Assembly: GCF_003182135.1 (NCBI RefSeq)
Contig: NZ_QGTL01000001.1
Coordinates: 806,001 to 870,000, forward strand
Direction: 5' to 3'
Source: Nocardia neocaledoniensis
GTDB taxonomy: Bacteria; Actinomycetota; Actinomycetes; Mycobacteriales; Mycobacteriaceae
DNA: 64,000 bases
The translations under genes were made by a program, and so were the position numbers. The notes under the pieces were generated by a model. It did not search any database. It saw nothing but the letters and a program-made list of their open reading frames with translations, and was not told where the DNA came from. Of the stretch, positions 44,056 to 52,577 are shown piece by piece (within the stretch, counting starts at the first letter, position 1; each line of letters starts with the position of its first letter).

Positions 44056-45309
44056 ATGAATCTGCACCAACTACGCTACGCGGACCCCGGGAAGTGGCAG
44101 GCGGCGGCGAACGACCTCCTCGCGGCGGCGAAAGACTGCGAAGAGGCGGTAGCCGAGATCCACGCCAACGGCACCCGCCGATTGGAAGAATCGTGGCCGG
44201 ACTATCTCGGTGAGATCGTGCGCGGCCGAATCGTTGGAGTCACCGGCAAGCTCGAGGAGATCGGCGTCCTCCTACGCGGAGCTGTCACCGCGCTCGACAC
44301 GCTGGAGGACGCGGCACGTATCGCGCAGTCCCAAGCGAGTTCGGCGATCTCGGCGGGGACCGTCGCCGGACTGCAGTTGGAAGGCGAAGCATTCGTCGTC
44401 CCCGCCGATCATCATGATCCCGATGCTGCCGAAGACGATCGCACGCGCTGCAACGCGCTGATCAAAGATGCCGTCGATGCCGCGACGCGAGCCGACGAAG
44501 AGGTGGCGGGCGCGCTGCGGAAACTCGCCATCAGTGTCGATAGCAGCTCGCTCGACGAAGCGATCAAGCAGCAATCAGCCGCGGTGACCGACGCGCTCGA
44601 CGCCATCCGCGAGACGCTTCCCGCCGGGCAGTCCCCCGATGTCGTCGCACAGTGGTGGAACTCGCTACCGGTGGACCGGCGGCAGGACCTGATGCTGGCG
44701 GTCCCTGTCGAACTGCACAATCTCGATGGCATACCGGAGAACGTCAAGAAGGAGCTCGAGGGATCCAACGGCTACAACGCGGTGAAGGCGGTCGAATTCG
44801 CTCGCGCGCACGCGAACGACACCTCGATCGATATCTTCGAGAACAACTGCGCGAACTTCGTCTCCACGACGATGTCGGCGGCCGGGTTGGATTCGAAGGG
44901 CTCGCTCACCACCGACGACGACGGCTGGAACTACAGCCGGACGGCTGGGATGGATTTCGATCCGCCGGGCCCGGGATCGCTACAGGGGCTCAGCTATACC
45001 GACACGTGGTACAACGCCGAGGCGCAGAAGAAGTTCTTCCTGGACAACGGTGCACAGGACGTCGGCGTCCAAGGCGCGAAGCCAGGCGACGTGATCTATT
45101 GGGAGCACACACAGAACGTGGGCAGCTACTCCCCTGGCGAAGCTCACCACACGGCGATCGTCACCGGAGTTCTGCCGAATGGCGACGTTCTCTACACCCA
45201 GCACACGACGAATGGGAAAGACTTCAGTCTCACCGATCGCGTCGGCTTCGCGAACCAAGACGGCGGCACCCAGAACATCCGCGTCATTCGACCCAAGGAG
45301 ACCTGGTAG
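44056..45309 (+). CDS. Type-VII-style secreted effector with C-terminal amidase domain
   Basis: 417 residues, polymorphic-toxin layout. Residues 1-190 are helical like the N-terminal targeting domains of ESX substrates (MNLHQLRYADPGKWQ start). Residues 196-236 carry the linker WWNSLPVDRRQDLM...NLDGIPENV, which I know from many actinobacterial type-VII toxins. Residues 237-417 resemble amidase_6/CHAP-like cysteine peptidases: C265 in NNCANFVS, GDVIYWEH, and H364/H365 in HHTAIVTG. It should cut peptide or amide bonds, perhaps in peptidoglycan. The stop overlaps the next start by one base (TAGTG). No ESX machinery is in this window. Confidence 0.82.
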   Translation: MNLHQLRYADPGKWQAAANDLLAAAKDCEEAVAEIHANGTRRLEESWPDYLGEIVRGRIVGVTGKLEEIGVLLRGAVTALDTLEDAARIAQSQASSAISAGTVAGLQLEGEAFVVPADHHDPDAAEDDRTRCNALIKDAVDAATRADEEVAGALRKLAISVDSSSLDEAIKQQSAAVTDALDAIRETLPAGQSPDVVAQWWNSLPVDRRQDLMLAVPVELHNLDGIPENVKKELEGSNGYNAVKAVEFARAHANDTSIDIFENNCANFVSTTMSAAGLDSKGSLTTDDDGWNYSRTAGMDFDPPGPGSLQGLSYTDTWYNAEAQKKFFLDNGAQDVGVQGAKPGDVIYWEHTQNVGSYSPGEAHHTAIVTGVLPNGDVLYTQHTTNGKDFSLTDRVGFANQDGGTQNIRVIRPKETW

Positions 45310-45701
45310 TGGCGCGTCAGCCGAAGATCACCCTCGGTGCCGCAGCGGCCGCATTCCTCGGCGCGATCGGCGCGCTGGTCGCGGCGGATGCGATGCTCGA
45401 CGACCGCAAACGTGAACTGCTTGCCACTCGCTGCGCGAAGACCGTCGACGTGCCCGGCGGCGCGGTGCTGCTCAACGCGCTCGGCGCGGGTCTGCTCATC
45501 GGCACGGCCGTACTGCTCATCGCAGTTGCCGTGTCGGTCGCGCGCAGTACATCCCGATGGAAGCCGGTCGGCCTGCTGGCTGCCGGCATCGCCTTCATCG
45601 TCGTCGGCCTGTACGCGGCACTGGTCACCTTCGCGACTGTTTCTCCAGGACCGAACGAACCCGCGTCACCCGGGTATCACCCCTGCGCAGCCAGGATCTG
45701 A
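45309..45701 (+). CDS. Three-helix membrane protein, possible immunity protein
   Basis: 130 residues with three predicted membrane helices (about 6-27, 48-75 and 82-107) and two cysteines (in ATRCAKTV and near the C-terminus). The GTG start overlaps the amidase stop by one base, so it is made together with the effector. A membrane protein in this position is what one expects of an immunity protein against a wall- or membrane-acting toxin; there is no homology to prove this. Confidence 0.65.
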   Translation: MARQPKITLGAAAAAFLGAIGALVAADAMLDDRKRELLATRCAKTVDVPGGAVLLNALGAGLLIGTAVLLIAVAVSVARSTSRWKPVGLLAAGIAFIVVGLYAALVTFATVSPGPNEPASPGYHPCAARI

Positions 45702-45712
45702 GAGGAACAACC

Positions 45713-46036
45713 ATGGGCGACATCTGCATCGACCCCGCGACCGCCTCGCAGGCGGGTAGCGCGATCTCGACGAACAGCAGCGAGTCCAGGGCCCGCGTCG
45801 AGACACAATTCGACGAGATCGCCCCCGCCGCCGAGGCCAATGACGGATGGAAGACCGGGCCGGCGCTGATCGATCTGGCGTTCCTGCGGAAGCGCGACAT
45901 CCTCGCGAGTCTCGACGAACTGGAGAGCATCGGTCAGAAGATCGTCGAGATCGTGTCGGCACGTGTCTCCGTCGACGAACGCTACGCCACCAGCCTCGAT
46001 CGGATCGGCAAGGCTGTGGACACGATGTCGGAGTAG
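45713..46036 (+). CDS. Small helical protein, WXG/EspC-like by context
   Basis: 107 residues, alpha-helical with two long helices separated near NDGWKTGPAL (a W-x-x-G turn instead of the canonical WXG). Size, fold and position after a type-VII-style effector suggest an ESAT-6/EspC-type partner, but the canonical motif is not exact, so this is tentative. Good Shine-Dalgarno (GAGAGGAAC) before ATG. It is the last gene of the three-gene module. Confidence 0.6.
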   Translation: MGDICIDPATASQAGSAISTNSSESRARVETQFDEIAPAAEANDGWKTGPALIDLAFLRKRDILASLDELESIGQKIVEIVSARVSVDERYATSLDRIGKAVDTMSE

Positions 46037-46041
46037 TACCG

Positions 46042-46998
46042 CTAGGCCGACGCGGTGAAGCGGGCGCCCCATTCCGCTACGCGGGCGAGGAGTTCCGGGG
46101 GCTCGTGGATGGTGAAGGGGGCTTCGGCTCGGCCGAGGACGAGGAGGGGCCAGTCGAGGTTGTCGACGGTCATCTCGATGTGGGTGCGGGTGGCGGTGAG
46201 GGGGGTGACGGTGCACCAGCGGCCGACGCGGGTGGTGATGTCGGGGGCGGGGGCCTCGAGGTCGGCGTGGACGGTGTAGAGGGTGCGGCCGAAACCTATG
46301 CCGTCGCGGACGAAGGTGGCGGCGTCGGCGGCGGGGAGGTCGCGGGGGCGGAAGCGGACGCCGGTGGTGTGGGAGTCGGAGAGGCGGTCGACGCGGAAGG
46401 TGCGCCAGTCGTGGCGGGTGAGGTCGTAGGCGACCAGGTACCAGCGGCGGCCGAGGGAGACCAGGCGGTGGGGCTCGACCTCGCGGGTGCTGGTGCGGCC
46501 GTCGGCGGCGGTGTAGGTGAAGGTGAGGCGTTCCTCCACGCGGCAGCTCATGGCCAGGTCGGTGAGGACGGCCGGGTCGAGGTCGGCGAGCGGGACGGCG
46601 TTCCAGGCGGTGGAGATGGTCATGGCGCGCAGGGCGTCGACGCGGCGGCGCAGGCGGGTGGGCAGCACGGTGACGAGCTTGGCCAGGGCCCGCACCGACG
46701 GTTCGGCCAGGCCGTCGGCCGCGCCCTGCGAACCCGCCTGCAGGCAGACGGTGATGGCGACGGCCTCGTCGTCGTCGAGGACCAGGGGCGGCAGCGCGGC
46801 GCCGGCGGCCAGCTGATAGCCGCCGTCGACGCCGGGGCGCGCGTGCACGGGATAGCCGAGCTCGCGCAGCCGGTCGATGTCGCGGCGCAGCGTGCGCGCC
46901 GAAACACCCAGGCGCTCGGACAGTTCCGTGCCGGGCCAGTAGCGGTGGGTCTGCAGCAACGACAGCAGACGGAGGGTGCGTGCGCTCGTGTCGGCCAT
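46042..46998 (-). CDS. HTH/WYL-domain transcription regulator
   Basis: 318 residues. Residues 1-60 form an HTH_11 winged helix (TLRLLSLLQTHRYWPGTELSERLGVSARTLRRDI), and residues about 125-235 are a WYL domain (VSLGRRWYLVAYDLTRHDWRTFRVDRLSD), followed by the WCX extension. Such proteins are repressors or activators that sense ligands or single-stranded nucleic acid. The ATG at 46998 is used; an alternative ATG at 47019 lies inside the operator-like repeat. It is divergent from the DinB-fold gene, which is the probable target. Confidence 0.92.
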   Translation of the reverse strand: MADTSARTLRLLSLLQTHRYWPGTELSERLGVSARTLRRDIDRLRELGYPVHARPGVDGGYQLAAGAALPPLVLDDDEAVAITVCLQAGSQGAADGLAEPSVRALAKLVTVLPTRLRRRVDALRAMTISTAWNAVPLADLDPAVLTDLAMSCRVEERLTFTYTAADGRTSTREVEPHRLVSLGRRWYLVAYDLTRHDWRTFRVDRLSDSHTTGVRFRPRDLPAADAATFVRDGIGFGRTLYTVHADLEAPAPDITTRVGRWCTVTPLTATRTHIEMTVDNLDWPLLVLGRAEAPFTIHEPPELLARVAEWGARFTASA

Positions 46999-47015
46999 GT
47001 TTTCCAGTATCGCCG

Positions 47016-47044
47016 CCATTGCGGACAGAAACTGGCCGCAATGG
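47016..47044. promoter_or_regulatory. Inverted repeat CCATTGCGG-N11-CCGCAATGG
   Basis: Two perfect 9-bp arms spaced by 11 bp (20 bp centre to centre, two helical turns) in the 62-bp gap between the divergent WYL and DinB genes. Likely operator of the WYL regulator. Confidence 0.65.
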
Positions 47045-47060
47045 TTTCTACCTTGGGTTC

Positions 47061-47588
47061 ATGACTTCAGAGACGCTTCTCGACACCGAACGCACCGACC
47101 TGCTGGAGATGCTGGGCAAGCACCGCTTCTTCCTGCGCAACACCACTCGCGACCTGACCGACGAGCAGGCCGCGCTGCGCACCACCGTCAGCGAGCTGTG
47201 CCTGGGCGGGCTGATCAAGCACGTGGCCGCGGTCGAGGCCAACTGGGCGAAGTTCATCGTCGAAGGCCCGGCGGCCACCCCCGATTTCGACTCGATGACC
47301 GAGGAACAGCTCGCCGCCTGGTCCGACGCCTTCCGCATGCTGCCCGGCGAGACCCTCGCGGGCCTGCTCGCCGAGTACGAGCGGGTGGCCGCGCGGACCG
47401 ACGAGCTCGTGCGCACCCTGCCCGACCTGAACGCGAGTCAGCCGCTGCCGGAGGCGCCGTGGTTCGAACCCGGCGCGCGCTGGAGTGCCCGGCGCACGTT
47501 CATGCACATCATGTCCGAGACCGCGCAGCACACCGGCCACGCCGACATCATTCGCGAAGCGCTGGACGGGGCGAAGTCGATGGGCTGA
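47061..47588 (+). CDS. DinB-fold protein (DUF664 type)
   Basis: 175-residue four-helix-bundle protein of the DinB/MDMI superfamily, related to mycothiol- and bacillithiol-dependent transferases. The metal-binding histidines are visible: H55 in LIKHVAAVEA, and the pair in MHIMSETAQHTGHADIIREAL near the C-terminus. A mycothiol-dependent function is plausible in this lineage but not shown. Its 3' end overlaps the convergent STAND regulator gene by 41 nt. Confidence 0.88.
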   Translation: MTSETLLDTERTDLLEMLGKHRFFLRNTTRDLTDEQAALRTTVSELCLGGLIKHVAAVEANWAKFIVEGPAATPDFDSMTEEQLAAWSDAFRMLPGETLAGLLAEYERVAARTDELVRTLPDLNASQPLPEAPWFEPGARWSARRTFMHIMSETAQHTGHADIIREALDGAKSMG

Positions 47589-50040
47589 GCTCGGACAGGA
47601 TGGCCTCGGCCGCCGCGCGGTGATCGGCCGCGGCGGCGGGGTCGTCGAGCACCTCGGCGATTCCCTGGTGCGCCATCGCCTCCTCGAAGCGGTAGCCCAG
47701 TCGCGGTGCCAGGTCGAGAGTTTCGCGATACAGGCGCGCCGATTCATCGGGAAGCCCTGCGAGACGGCAGGTTTCGGCATAGCCGTTGAGGAAGTGGATC
47801 TTCCAGTGCTCCTCGAACAGTTCGTCGAGCAGGGCGAAGGCGGCGCGGTGACTGTCCAGGGCCTCGTCGTAGCGGCCCATCTGACGCAGCGCGACGCCCC
47901 GGCAGTTCAGACACCAGGCCTCGTTGTGCTTGTGGCCGTCCTCGCGGGCCAGCGTCAGCGCCTCGGCCAGATGTTCCAGCGCCGCTTCGGGTTCGTCGGC
48001 GGCGATGGACACGCCGAGGGTGATCCGTGCGGGCAGCGACGGCGGCCACGCGGGGTCGGCGTGCGGGATGTCGAGCGCGCGGCGGGCCAGCTGGGCGGCC
48101 TGCTCGCGCTGACCGAGTTGCAGCATCGCCCACGCCTCGCTGGCGATCGCGTGCGCGGCACCCATCGGACAGTCGGCGGCGGTGTAGAGCTCGCTCGCGC
48201 GCCGGAACAGGGTCAGCGGACGTTCGACATCGCCCTCGTCCCAATGGAGTTGGGCGCGACGCATCGTCAGCTCGGCTTCGGTGAGCGTGTCGCCCGCCGC
48301 GCTCACCAGCGGTTCGGCGGCGGCGTACGCCTCGGCGGCCTCGGCCATGCGGCCCGCGTTGTAGCGGGCGAAGCCGAGATCGCTGTGCGCCTCGGCCAGC
48401 TGCAGCGGATCGCCGAGATGCTGTGCGGCGGACAGGGATTGCTCGAACAGCGCGTTGAGATGGGTGGTGCCGCAGCGGCGGGCGAAATAGGCGCGCATGA
48501 AGCGCGGCAGCTCGCAGACGTGCGTGTCGGCCCTGGCCGCGACCGCCGCGTAGAACGCCGACATCAGGTTCGTGTACTCGGAGACGAACCACAGGAACGC
48601 GGTGTTCTTGTCGGCGAAGCGGGGCAGTTCGGCCGGCGGTGATCCGGCCGAGACCGGGCGGCCCGGTGACAGGAACGGCATGGCGGCGTCGGCGGCGGCC
48701 GCGGTGTGCACGTAGTAGTCGAGCACGCGCAGCAGCGCCCGGTCCCGATCGGCCTGCGAGTCCTGGTCGAGGGTCGCGCGGCGGGCGTGCTGGTGCACCA
48801 GGTCGTGCAGGCGGTAGCGGTCCTCGGCGGGCTGCTGGACGAGGTGCGCGTCGAGCAGTTCCTCGAGCATCATCCGCGCGGTGCGCAGCGGGATGTCGGC
48901 CAGCGCGGCGGCCACGTAGTCGGTGAACGAGGAGCCGGGCAGCAGGCCGAGCAACCGGAACAGCCTGCGCTGGTCGCGGTTGAGCTGACGCACCGACATG
49001 CCGAAGGCGGTGTCGAATTCGCTGGGGCCCTCCGCCATGCGCTCCACCAGGATGCCGACCGACCAGCCGGGCCGATGCCGCAACCGGGCGGCGGCCAGGC
49101 GCAATGCCAGCGGCAGATGTCCGCACAGCCGCAGTACTTCGGCGGCGGCGTCGGGGTCCTTGGCCAGGCGTCCGTCGGGCCCGTCGCCACTGGCGCGGGC
49201 CAGCAGTTCGGCGCTCTCGGCCGCGGACAGCACGTCGAGGGTCACCGGCGGCACCTCGTCGAGCCCGAGCAGCCGGTTGCGGCTGGTGATCAGCGCGACC
49301 GAGTCGCCGGCGCCGGGCAGCAGCAGCCGCACCTGGTCGGCGTCGACGACATTGTCCAGCACCACAACGGCTTTGAGCTGAGCCAGCTCCGAGCGCCAGC
49401 ACGCGGCCCGCTGTTCCACGTCCTCGCCCTGCGGGATCTTCTCCGAGGGCACCTGCAACGCGGCCAGCAGCGAGCGCAGCGCGGCATCGGGGTCGAGCGG
49501 TTGCCGGCCGTCAGTGAAGCCGTGCAGGTCGAGGTAGAGCTGGGCATCGGGATAGTCGGCGGCCAGGCGGTGCGCGGCGTGCACGGCCAGCGAGGTCTTG
49601 CCGACCCCGGCCATCCCGTCGATGGCGACCACGCGATCGGTGCGCACGGCCGCGAGGACCGCGTCGAGGGCCTCGGCCCGGCCGGTGAAGTCGGGGATGT
49701 CGCGGGGCAGATCGTTGCGCGGGGGCCGCGGCGCGTCGGCGGGCGGGCTGGGCGGCTGCACCTGGCGGCTCGTCTTCGGCGGCGCGGGCAGCGGGTTGGC
49801 GGCCCGCTCCCACAACGGGCGCAGCGGCCGCGGGTCGCGTTTGACCAGGCGGCACAGTTCCAGCACGGCGGGCCACGGCGGCACCGTCTGACCGCTGAGG
49901 TAGCGCGACAGCGATGACGAGCTCAGCCCGGTGTCGCGGGCGAGCGCGCGCACGCCCCGGCCCGACAACTCCTGGATCATGCGCAGGCGCGCGGCGAGTT
50001 CGTCCTGCGGATACGCCCGCGCCTGCTGTTGCACAACCAC
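47548..50040 (-). CDS. XRE / NB-ARC / TPR regulator (STAND, AfsR-like)
   Basis: About 830 residues. XRE helix-turn-helix (ELAARLRMIQELSGRGVRALARDTGLSSSSLSRYLSGQ), then a Pro-rich linker, then an NB-ARC ATPase with Walker A GMAGVGKTS, Walker B region LKAVVVLDNV and the downstream GHLPLALRLAAARLR motif, then a long TPR array to the C-terminus (LAEAHSDLGFARYNAGR; RYDEALDSHRAAFALLDE). This architecture belongs to actinobacterial regulators of secondary metabolism or stress. I prefer GTG 50040, preceded by GGAG; the ATG at 50139 would run through the repeats found upstream. It is divergent from the CMD gene. Confidence 0.88.
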   Translation of the reverse strand: MVVQQQARAYPQDELAARLRMIQELSGRGVRALARDTGLSSSSLSRYLSGQTVPPWPAVLELCRLVKRDPRPLRPLWERAANPLPAPPKTSRQVQPPSPPADAPRPPRNDLPRDIPDFTGRAEALDAVLAAVRTDRVVAIDGMAGVGKTSLAVHAAHRLAADYPDAQLYLDLHGFTDGRQPLDPDAALRSLLAALQVPSEKIPQGEDVEQRAACWRSELAQLKAVVVLDNVVDADQVRLLLPGAGDSVALITSRNRLLGLDEVPPVTLDVLSAAESAELLARASGDGPDGRLAKDPDAAAEVLRLCGHLPLALRLAAARLRHRPGWSVGILVERMAEGPSEFDTAFGMSVRQLNRDQRRLFRLLGLLPGSSFTDYVAAALADIPLRTARMMLEELLDAHLVQQPAEDRYRLHDLVHQHARRATLDQDSQADRDRALLRVLDYYVHTAAAADAAMPFLSPGRPVSAGSPPAELPRFADKNTAFLWFVSEYTNLMSAFYAAVAARADTHVCELPRFMRAYFARRCGTTHLNALFEQSLSAAQHLGDPLQLAEAHSDLGFARYNAGRMAEAAEAYAAAEPLVSAAGDTLTEAELTMRRAQLHWDEGDVERPLTLFRRASELYTAADCPMGAAHAIASEAWAMLQLGQREQAAQLARRALDIPHADPAWPPSLPARITLGVSIAADEPEAALEHLAEALTLAREDGHKHNEAWCLNCRGVALRQMGRYDEALDSHRAAFALLDELFEEHWKIHFLNGYAETCRLAGLPDESARLYRETLDLAPRLGYRFEEAMAHQGIAEVLDDPAAAADHRAAAEAILSELSPSTSPRPALRE

Positions 50041-50078
50041 CGTTCCCACTCCATCGTCCCAGCCCGGTACGACTGATT

Positions 50079-50135
50079 TCCCACGGACAAGTGGGAGGTC
50101 AGGGCCGTTTTTCACTGTCCCACAGTGTCCCACAG
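50079..50135. promoter_or_regulatory. TCCCAC repeats between the STAND regulator and the CMD gene
   Basis: TCCCAC-N6-GTGGGA (50079-50096) is followed by two perfect tandem copies of TGTCCCACAG (50116-50125, 50126-50135). All share the core TCCCAC; the tandem copies have a 10-bp period and so face the same side of the helix. This is a likely binding array for the divergent XRE-type regulator. Confidence 0.6.
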
Positions 50136-50214
50136 GCATCGTGTTCCCGTGCCGCTCGGGCTGTTATTGAGACACACCGCGAACAGCGGAGACGACACGA
50201 CGAAGGAGAACATC

Positions 50215-50670
50215 ATGCAGTCCCGGATGCAGAACCCCGCCATGGTCCTCACCGACGCCATGGGCCCGATCCAGCAGGTCCTGAAGGCGGTGCAGACCGG
50301 CGGCGTCGACGGCGAGATCCTCGAGCTGGTGCACCTGCGGGTCAGCCAGATCAACGGCTGCAGCGCCTGCGTCGACGGCGGCACCAAGACCGCCCGCAAG
50401 GCGGGAGTGTCCGAGGAGCGGCTGGCCACCGTCGTGGCCTGGCGCGAGACGCCGTACTTCACCGACGAGGAGCGCGCCGCGCTGGAACTGGCCGAGGCCG
50501 CCACCCGCATGGCCGATCGCCCCAACGCGGTCACCGACGAGGTCTGGGACGCGGCCGCCAGCTACTTCGACGAACGTCAGCTCGCTTCTATCGTGCTGAT
50601 GATCGGCGTCACCAACATGTTCAACCGGCTCAACGCCACCACCCGCCAGATCGCGGGCGCCTGGGGCTGA
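50215..50670 (+). CDS. Carboxymuconolactone decarboxylase (AhpD-like) family protein
   Basis: 151-residue AhpD-like protein. The redox motif is INGCSACVDGGTK, i.e. CxxC followed by a position where the usual His is Gly, so the peroxidase relay is altered and the enzyme may be a peroxidase variant or something else. GGAG Shine-Dalgarno precedes the ATG. The DUF385 gene follows 28 bp later, so the two form an operon that is divergent from, and presumably controlled by, the STAND regulator. Confidence 0.9.
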   Translation: MQSRMQNPAMVLTDAMGPIQQVLKAVQTGGVDGEILELVHLRVSQINGCSACVDGGTKTARKAGVSEERLATVVAWRETPYFTDEERAALELAEAATRMADRPNAVTDEVWDAAASYFDERQLASIVLMIGVTNMFNRLNATTRQIAGAWG

Positions 50671-50698
50671 CGCCCCCTTCACCAGAAAGGACAGACCG

Positions 50699-51136
50699 AT
50701 GGCCGACACCTCGCACGGGGGCTTCTCCCGGTGGATGCAGCACAAGATGAACGCCAGGATGAACCGCAAGATCCGCAACGGCAAAGGCACCTTCATGGGG
50801 ATGAACGTGCTGATCCTCAACACCGTCGGGCGCCGCACCGGCACACCGCGCCAGACCCCGATCTCCTGGTTCCCCGGCGGCGAGGACACCTGGCTGCTGG
50901 TCGCCTCCGGCGGCAAGAACGGCGACCCGGACTGGCAGCGCAATCTGCTGGCGCACCCCGAACAGGCCAGCATCGAACTGCCGGGCGAGTCCCCGCGACA
51001 GGTCGTGCCCCAGGTGCTCACCGGCGCGGAACGGGCGAAAGCCTGGGACGCGATCACCGCCGAGCAGCCGCGCTACGGCAAGTACCAGGCCAAGAGCGAG
51101 CACGAGTACGCGGTCGTGCGACTGTCGTCGCGATGA
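50699..51136 (+). CDS. F420-dependent nitroreductase/quinone reductase (DUF385)
   Basis: 145-residue split-beta-barrel flavin/deazaflavin oxidoreductase of the Ddn family. The core GMNVLILNTVGRRTGTPRQTPISWF and the later DPDWQRNLLAHPEQASIEL are the family's F420-binding signature. Uses F420H2 made by the pathway that includes fbiD (6.5 kb). Physiological substrate, perhaps a quinone, is unknown. It follows the CMD gene in the same operon, suggesting a shared redox role. Confidence 0.9.
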   Translation: MADTSHGGFSRWMQHKMNARMNRKIRNGKGTFMGMNVLILNTVGRRTGTPRQTPISWFPGGEDTWLLVASGGKNGDPDWQRNLLAHPEQASIELPGESPRQVVPQVLTGAERAKAWDAITAEQPRYGKYQAKSEHEYAVVRLSSR

Positions 51137-51194
51137 CCACCGGCCACGGTGAGCTGCCCGGCCCGGGGCAGCTCACCGCATCGCCGGAGCCCGC

Positions 51195-52577
51195 TCAGGC
51201 GGGCAGGAGTCTGCCGATCACCTCGGCCAGCTGACGCACATTGCGGCACTCGTGCATCGTGACGACCTCGGTGTAGGCCTGCGCCGCGGAATCGCCGGTG
51301 TTCCATGATCGCGACGGCTCCGGATTGAGCCAGTACACCGCCTTCGCGCGCTCGGAGATCGCTTCCAGCGCAGCCAGATTCGGGTCGGTGCGGTTCGTGC
51401 GGGCGTCGCCGAGGATCAGCACGCAGGTGCGCGGGCCGACCGCGTCGAGATATCGGTCGACGAAACCCTGGAACGCCTCGCCGTAGTTGCTGGAGCCGAA
51501 CCGGGTGACACCCGCCTCGCGCACGATGTCCTGCGCGAAACCCGGAGCCGGTGGCTCGCCCGGCGTGAAATAGCCGGTGATCTCGGCACAGGTGTCGACG
51601 AAGCCGAAGCTGCGGACCCGGCTGAACTGGTCCTGGAGCGCCTGCACCAGCTGCAGCGTGAACTCGGCGAAACCACTGACCGAGCCCGAGACATCCGCCA
51701 GCACAACGAGATCCGGGCGACCGTGGCGGCGCGCGCGGAGCACCGGATCGATCGGCACGCCGCCGGTCCCCATCGAGCGGCGCAACGTTCGGCGCAGGTC
51801 GATCTGGCCGCGAACCGCCTTCTTGCGCCGTACCGCCAGGCGGGTCGCGAGCTTGCGGGCCAGCGGATGCACGAGCCGGCGCATCTCGGCCAGGTCCTGC
51901 GAGCGCGCACCGAGGAAATCGACGCTGTCCCCGGCACTTTCGACACCGCGACGCGCGATGTTCTCGACACCGCGCAGCTCGGCCGACCGCAGTCTGGCCT
52001 CGGCCTGCACGGCCGCGCGGAACCGGTCGACCCGTCGACGCGCTTCGATCGTGTGCACGGCGGCGTCGAATTGTCCCGCGCCGCCGAGGGTTTGCGCGAC
52101 CTCTTCGGAAATCTCGTCGGGGCGCAGCGATTTCATCGTCAGATACGACGACCAGCCCGCGCCGGAAGCCCCGCTCACCCGACCCGCGGTCTCCCCCGCG
52201 CCGCCGTAGGCGCCGAAGGTGTCGAGCGCTTCCCTGGCCAGCTCGGCGTTGTCCTCGCCCGCCACCAGCGCGGCAGTCACCCGCTCCCGCAGCGAATCGG
52301 GATCGGCGCCCGGCCGCGGCGCCGGCCTGCCACCGCCGAAGAACAGGTCGAAGAGCTGGTCGAAGACCGAGCGCTGGCCGTTGCGGCGCAGCAGGCACGC
52401 GGCCAGGCCGGAGCGCAGCAGCGCCAGGTCGGCGGTGCCGAGAACCACGATCGCGGCGGCCGCGTCGACGGTTTCGCTGGGTCCCGCGTGGATGCCGTGT
52501 TCGCGGACCAGGCCGACGAAGTCGACCAGCCGGTCCGCGGTGGGCACATCGCCGCCGAACTCAACGCGGACCGTCAT
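51195..52577 (-). CDS. VWA-domain protein, CoxE-like
   Basis: About 460 residues. The C-terminal half is a von Willebrand A domain with the MIDAS motif DVSGS (in VVLADVSGSVSGFAEF) and further metal ligands at GSSNYGEAF and LGDARTNRTD. The N-terminal half is helical (FDQLFDLFFGG). CoxE-type proteins work with MoxR ATPases as chaperone pairs that insert metals or remodel complexes. The start overlaps the 3' end of the moxR gene by 17 nt; an ATG three codons upstream is also possible. Convergent with the DUF385 gene. Confidence 0.88.
   Translation of the reverse strand: MTVRVEFGGDVPTADRLVDFVGLVREHGIHAGPSETVDAAAAIVVLGTADLALLRSGLAACLLRRNGQRSVFDQLFDLFFGGGRPAPRPGADPDSLRERVTAALVAGEDNAELAREALDTFGAYGGAGETAGRVSGASGAGWSSYLTMKSLRPDEISEEVAQTLGGAGQFDAAVHTIEARRRVDRFRAAVQAEARLRSAELRGVENIARRGVESAGDSVDFLGARSQDLAEMRRLVHPLARKLATRLAVRRKKAVRGQIDLRRTLRRSMGTGGVPIDPVLRARRHGRPDLVVLADVSGSVSGFAEFTLQLVQALQDQFSRVRSFGFVDTCAEITGYFTPGEPPAPGFAQDIVREAGVTRFGSSNYGEAFQGFVDRYLDAVGPRTCVLILGDARTNRTDPNLAALEAISERAKAVYWLNPEPSRSWNTGDSAAQAYTEVVTMHECRNVRQLAEVIGRLLPA

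Noticed and set aside
43738..44070. Minus-strand frame of 110 codons before the amidase gene
   Set aside because: It overlaps the 3' end of the membrane-protein gene and the start of the amidase gene, has no Shine-Dalgarno and no recognisable domain. It remains a weak possibility.
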